The notes under the pieces: generated by a model
Told to the model about the DNA's origin: nothing
Databases searched by the model: none
What the model saw: only the letters and a program-made list of their open reading frames with translations
Program-made: the position numbers and the translations under genes
Source of the DNA: CAZLBV01 sp964557845
Lineage (GTDB): Bacteria > Acidobacteriota > Aminicenantia > Aminicenantales > Aminicenantaceae
Assembly (NCBI GenBank): GCA_964557845.1
Contig: CAZLBV010000340.1
Location: forward strand, 1-7,410
DNA length: 7,410 bases
Direction: 5' to 3'
Shown here: positions 6,594-7,410 of the stretch, in pieces
Layout: every line of letters starts with the position of its first letter
Position numbering within the stretch: the stretch's first letter is position 1

Positions 6594-6608
6594 ATCCTGC
6601 CAGACTGA

Positions 6609-7400
6609 TCATCTCATCTTCAATTCCTGTAGAACTTCCCTAAGTAATCCGGGTTTGTTGGTTATAATCGCATCGACCTTAAGATCGATCAACCGCAGCA
6701 TCTCATTTTTTTGATCCACGGTCCACACATAGATATTTTTTTTATTCTTTCTGGCTTTTTTGATAAAACTTTCGTCTATAATCTCATAATTACAGCTCAG
6801 GATCTCCCAGCTTCCAGTAAAGACATCCTCAGGATGATCCTTCCCGAATATCAATCCGGTTCGGATCAGTGGATCGATCTGTTTGACATCCTCAACCGCT
6901 TTCCGGTCAAAAGAAGTCACGATACAGCTATCTCTAAAATCATTTTGCCGGATGATATCCACGACTTTAGAGACAAGCTCTGGCTCTTCCCTTGAGATCT
7001 TGATCTCGATATTCAATTTGATCCGGCCTGAGGCAAACCGTATGATATCTTCCAAGCTGGGAACCGGCTCCCCTGCGAAATCTTTTCCGAACCAGGAACC
7101 GGCATCCAGGCCGCGGATCTCCTCCCAGGTGTGATCCCAGACATATCCCTTTCCTGAGGTGGTCCTGTCCAGGGTTTCATCATGCATTAGAATAATTTTC
7201 CCGTCTTGAGTCTGGTGCACATCGATCTCAGAATAATCGGCACCTGACTCCACTGCCTCGCTAACGGCTGCCATAGTATTTTCCGGGCAGTCGGCAGAAG
7301 CACCCCGATGGGCCATAACGATCATCGACGGGTTCTGCTTGCACAGAATTCCCGCAAACATCAAAAATAAGACGATCAACAGCATATTCGTTATTCTCAT
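6609..7400 (-). CDS. Exported or membrane-anchored glycerophosphodiester phosphodiesterase
   Basis: This 263-residue protein cleaves glycerophosphodiesters to glycerol 3-phosphate plus an alcohol. The TIM-barrel motifs are in order: H31-R-G, P-E-N-T (39-42), E58-I-D60, H73-D-E-T-L-D-R-T-T, N-I-E132-I-K, V-W-T-V-D (225-229) and T-N-K-P (247-250). His31 and His73 are the expected acid-base pair and Glu58, Asp60 and Glu132 the expected metal ligands. Residues 1-20 are a hydrophobic signal or anchor segment ending in G-I-L-C20. The Leu before Cys is atypical for a lipobox, so lipidation is doubtful. Length fits a single GDPD domain with no fusion. Start ATG 7400 has GAGG 6 bases upstream within the window, so the gene is complete. 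It converges on mocA with 15 bases between the stops and no visible terminator hairpin. It probably salvages phospholipid head groups outside the cytoplasm. Confidence 0.93.
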   Translation of the reverse strand: MRITNMLLIVLFLMFAGILCKQNPSMIVMAHRGASADCPENTMAAVSEAVESGADYSEIDVHQTQDGKIILMHDETLDRTTSGKGYVWDHTWEEIRGLDAGSWFGKDFAGEPVPSLEDIIRFASGRIKLNIEIKISREEPELVSKVVDIIRQNDFRDSCIVTSFDRKAVEDVKQIDPLIRTGLIFGKDHPEDVFTGSWEILSCNYEIIDESFIKKARKNKKNIYVWTVDQKNEMLRLIDLKVDAIITNKPGLLREVLQELKMR

Positions 7401-7406
7401 TGCTTT

Positions 7407-7410
7407 CCTC
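7407..7410 (-). promoter_or_regulatory. Ribosome binding site of the phosphodiesterase gene
   Basis: GAGG on the minus strand is 6 bases before the ATG at 7400, a textbook spacing that supports this start and shows the coding region is complete. The promoter lies outside the window. Confidence 0.7.

Noticed and set aside
7341..7400. Lipoprotein signal at Cys20 of the phosphodiesterase.
   Set aside because: The residues before Cys are G-I-L; the Leu just before the Cys does not fit a standard lipobox, so I call it only a signal or anchor segment.

Overview
The window reads as ordinary chromosomal DNA from a Gram-negative-type bacterium, probably an anaerobe or facultative anaerobe. The reasons are a cluster of type IV pilus minor prepilins, a half-size MsbA-like ABC exporter, molybdenum-hydroxylase maturation genes, and moderate GC content with AT-rich intergenic stretches. 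The phylum cannot be fixed from the sequence alone. A Desulfobacterota- or Aminicenantes-like lineage would fit, but that is a guess. No RNA gene, CRISPR array, insertion sequence or phage gene was seen.

Layout. (1) 1-1445, minus strand: three closely spaced prepilin genes in the order fimT/gspH-like, pilV-like, pilW-like. The last runs off the left edge. They resemble the start of a minor-pilin operon (fimT-pilV-pilW-pilX-pilY1). (2) 1446-1767: a 322-base AT-rich intergenic region with a good sigma70-type promoter for the pilin operon, two palindromes, and a doubtful 60-codon leader ORF that ends in a GTGA overlap with fimT. (3) 1768-2991, minus: a nucleotidyltransferase of the NTP_transf_5 type. 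(4) 2992-3118: a 127-base divergent promoter region whose core is a 13-base palindrome that reads as an extended -10 on both strands. (5) 3119-6593, plus: an apparent operon of an ABC exporter, an XdhC/CoxI-family Moco insertion factor and a MocA-like cytidylyltransferase. ATGA junctions lie at both boundaries. (6) 6609-7400, minus: an exported glycerophosphodiester phosphodiesterase, convergent with mocA.

How the genes work together. The pilins would initiate or prime a type IV pilus. XdhC and MocA would make and deliver the cytosine-dinucleotide form of molybdenum cofactor to a xanthine dehydrogenase or aldehyde oxidoreductase-type enzyme that is not encoded here. The exporter is tied to them by overlapping translation, which is unexpected. 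It is also divergently paired with an NTP_transf_5 protein, a combination known from some peptide (RiPP) export clusters. No precursor peptide or maturase is present, so I do not claim such a system. Nothing here clearly amounts to a new system. The most unusual points are the gene combination around 1768-6593 and the symmetric divergent promoter.
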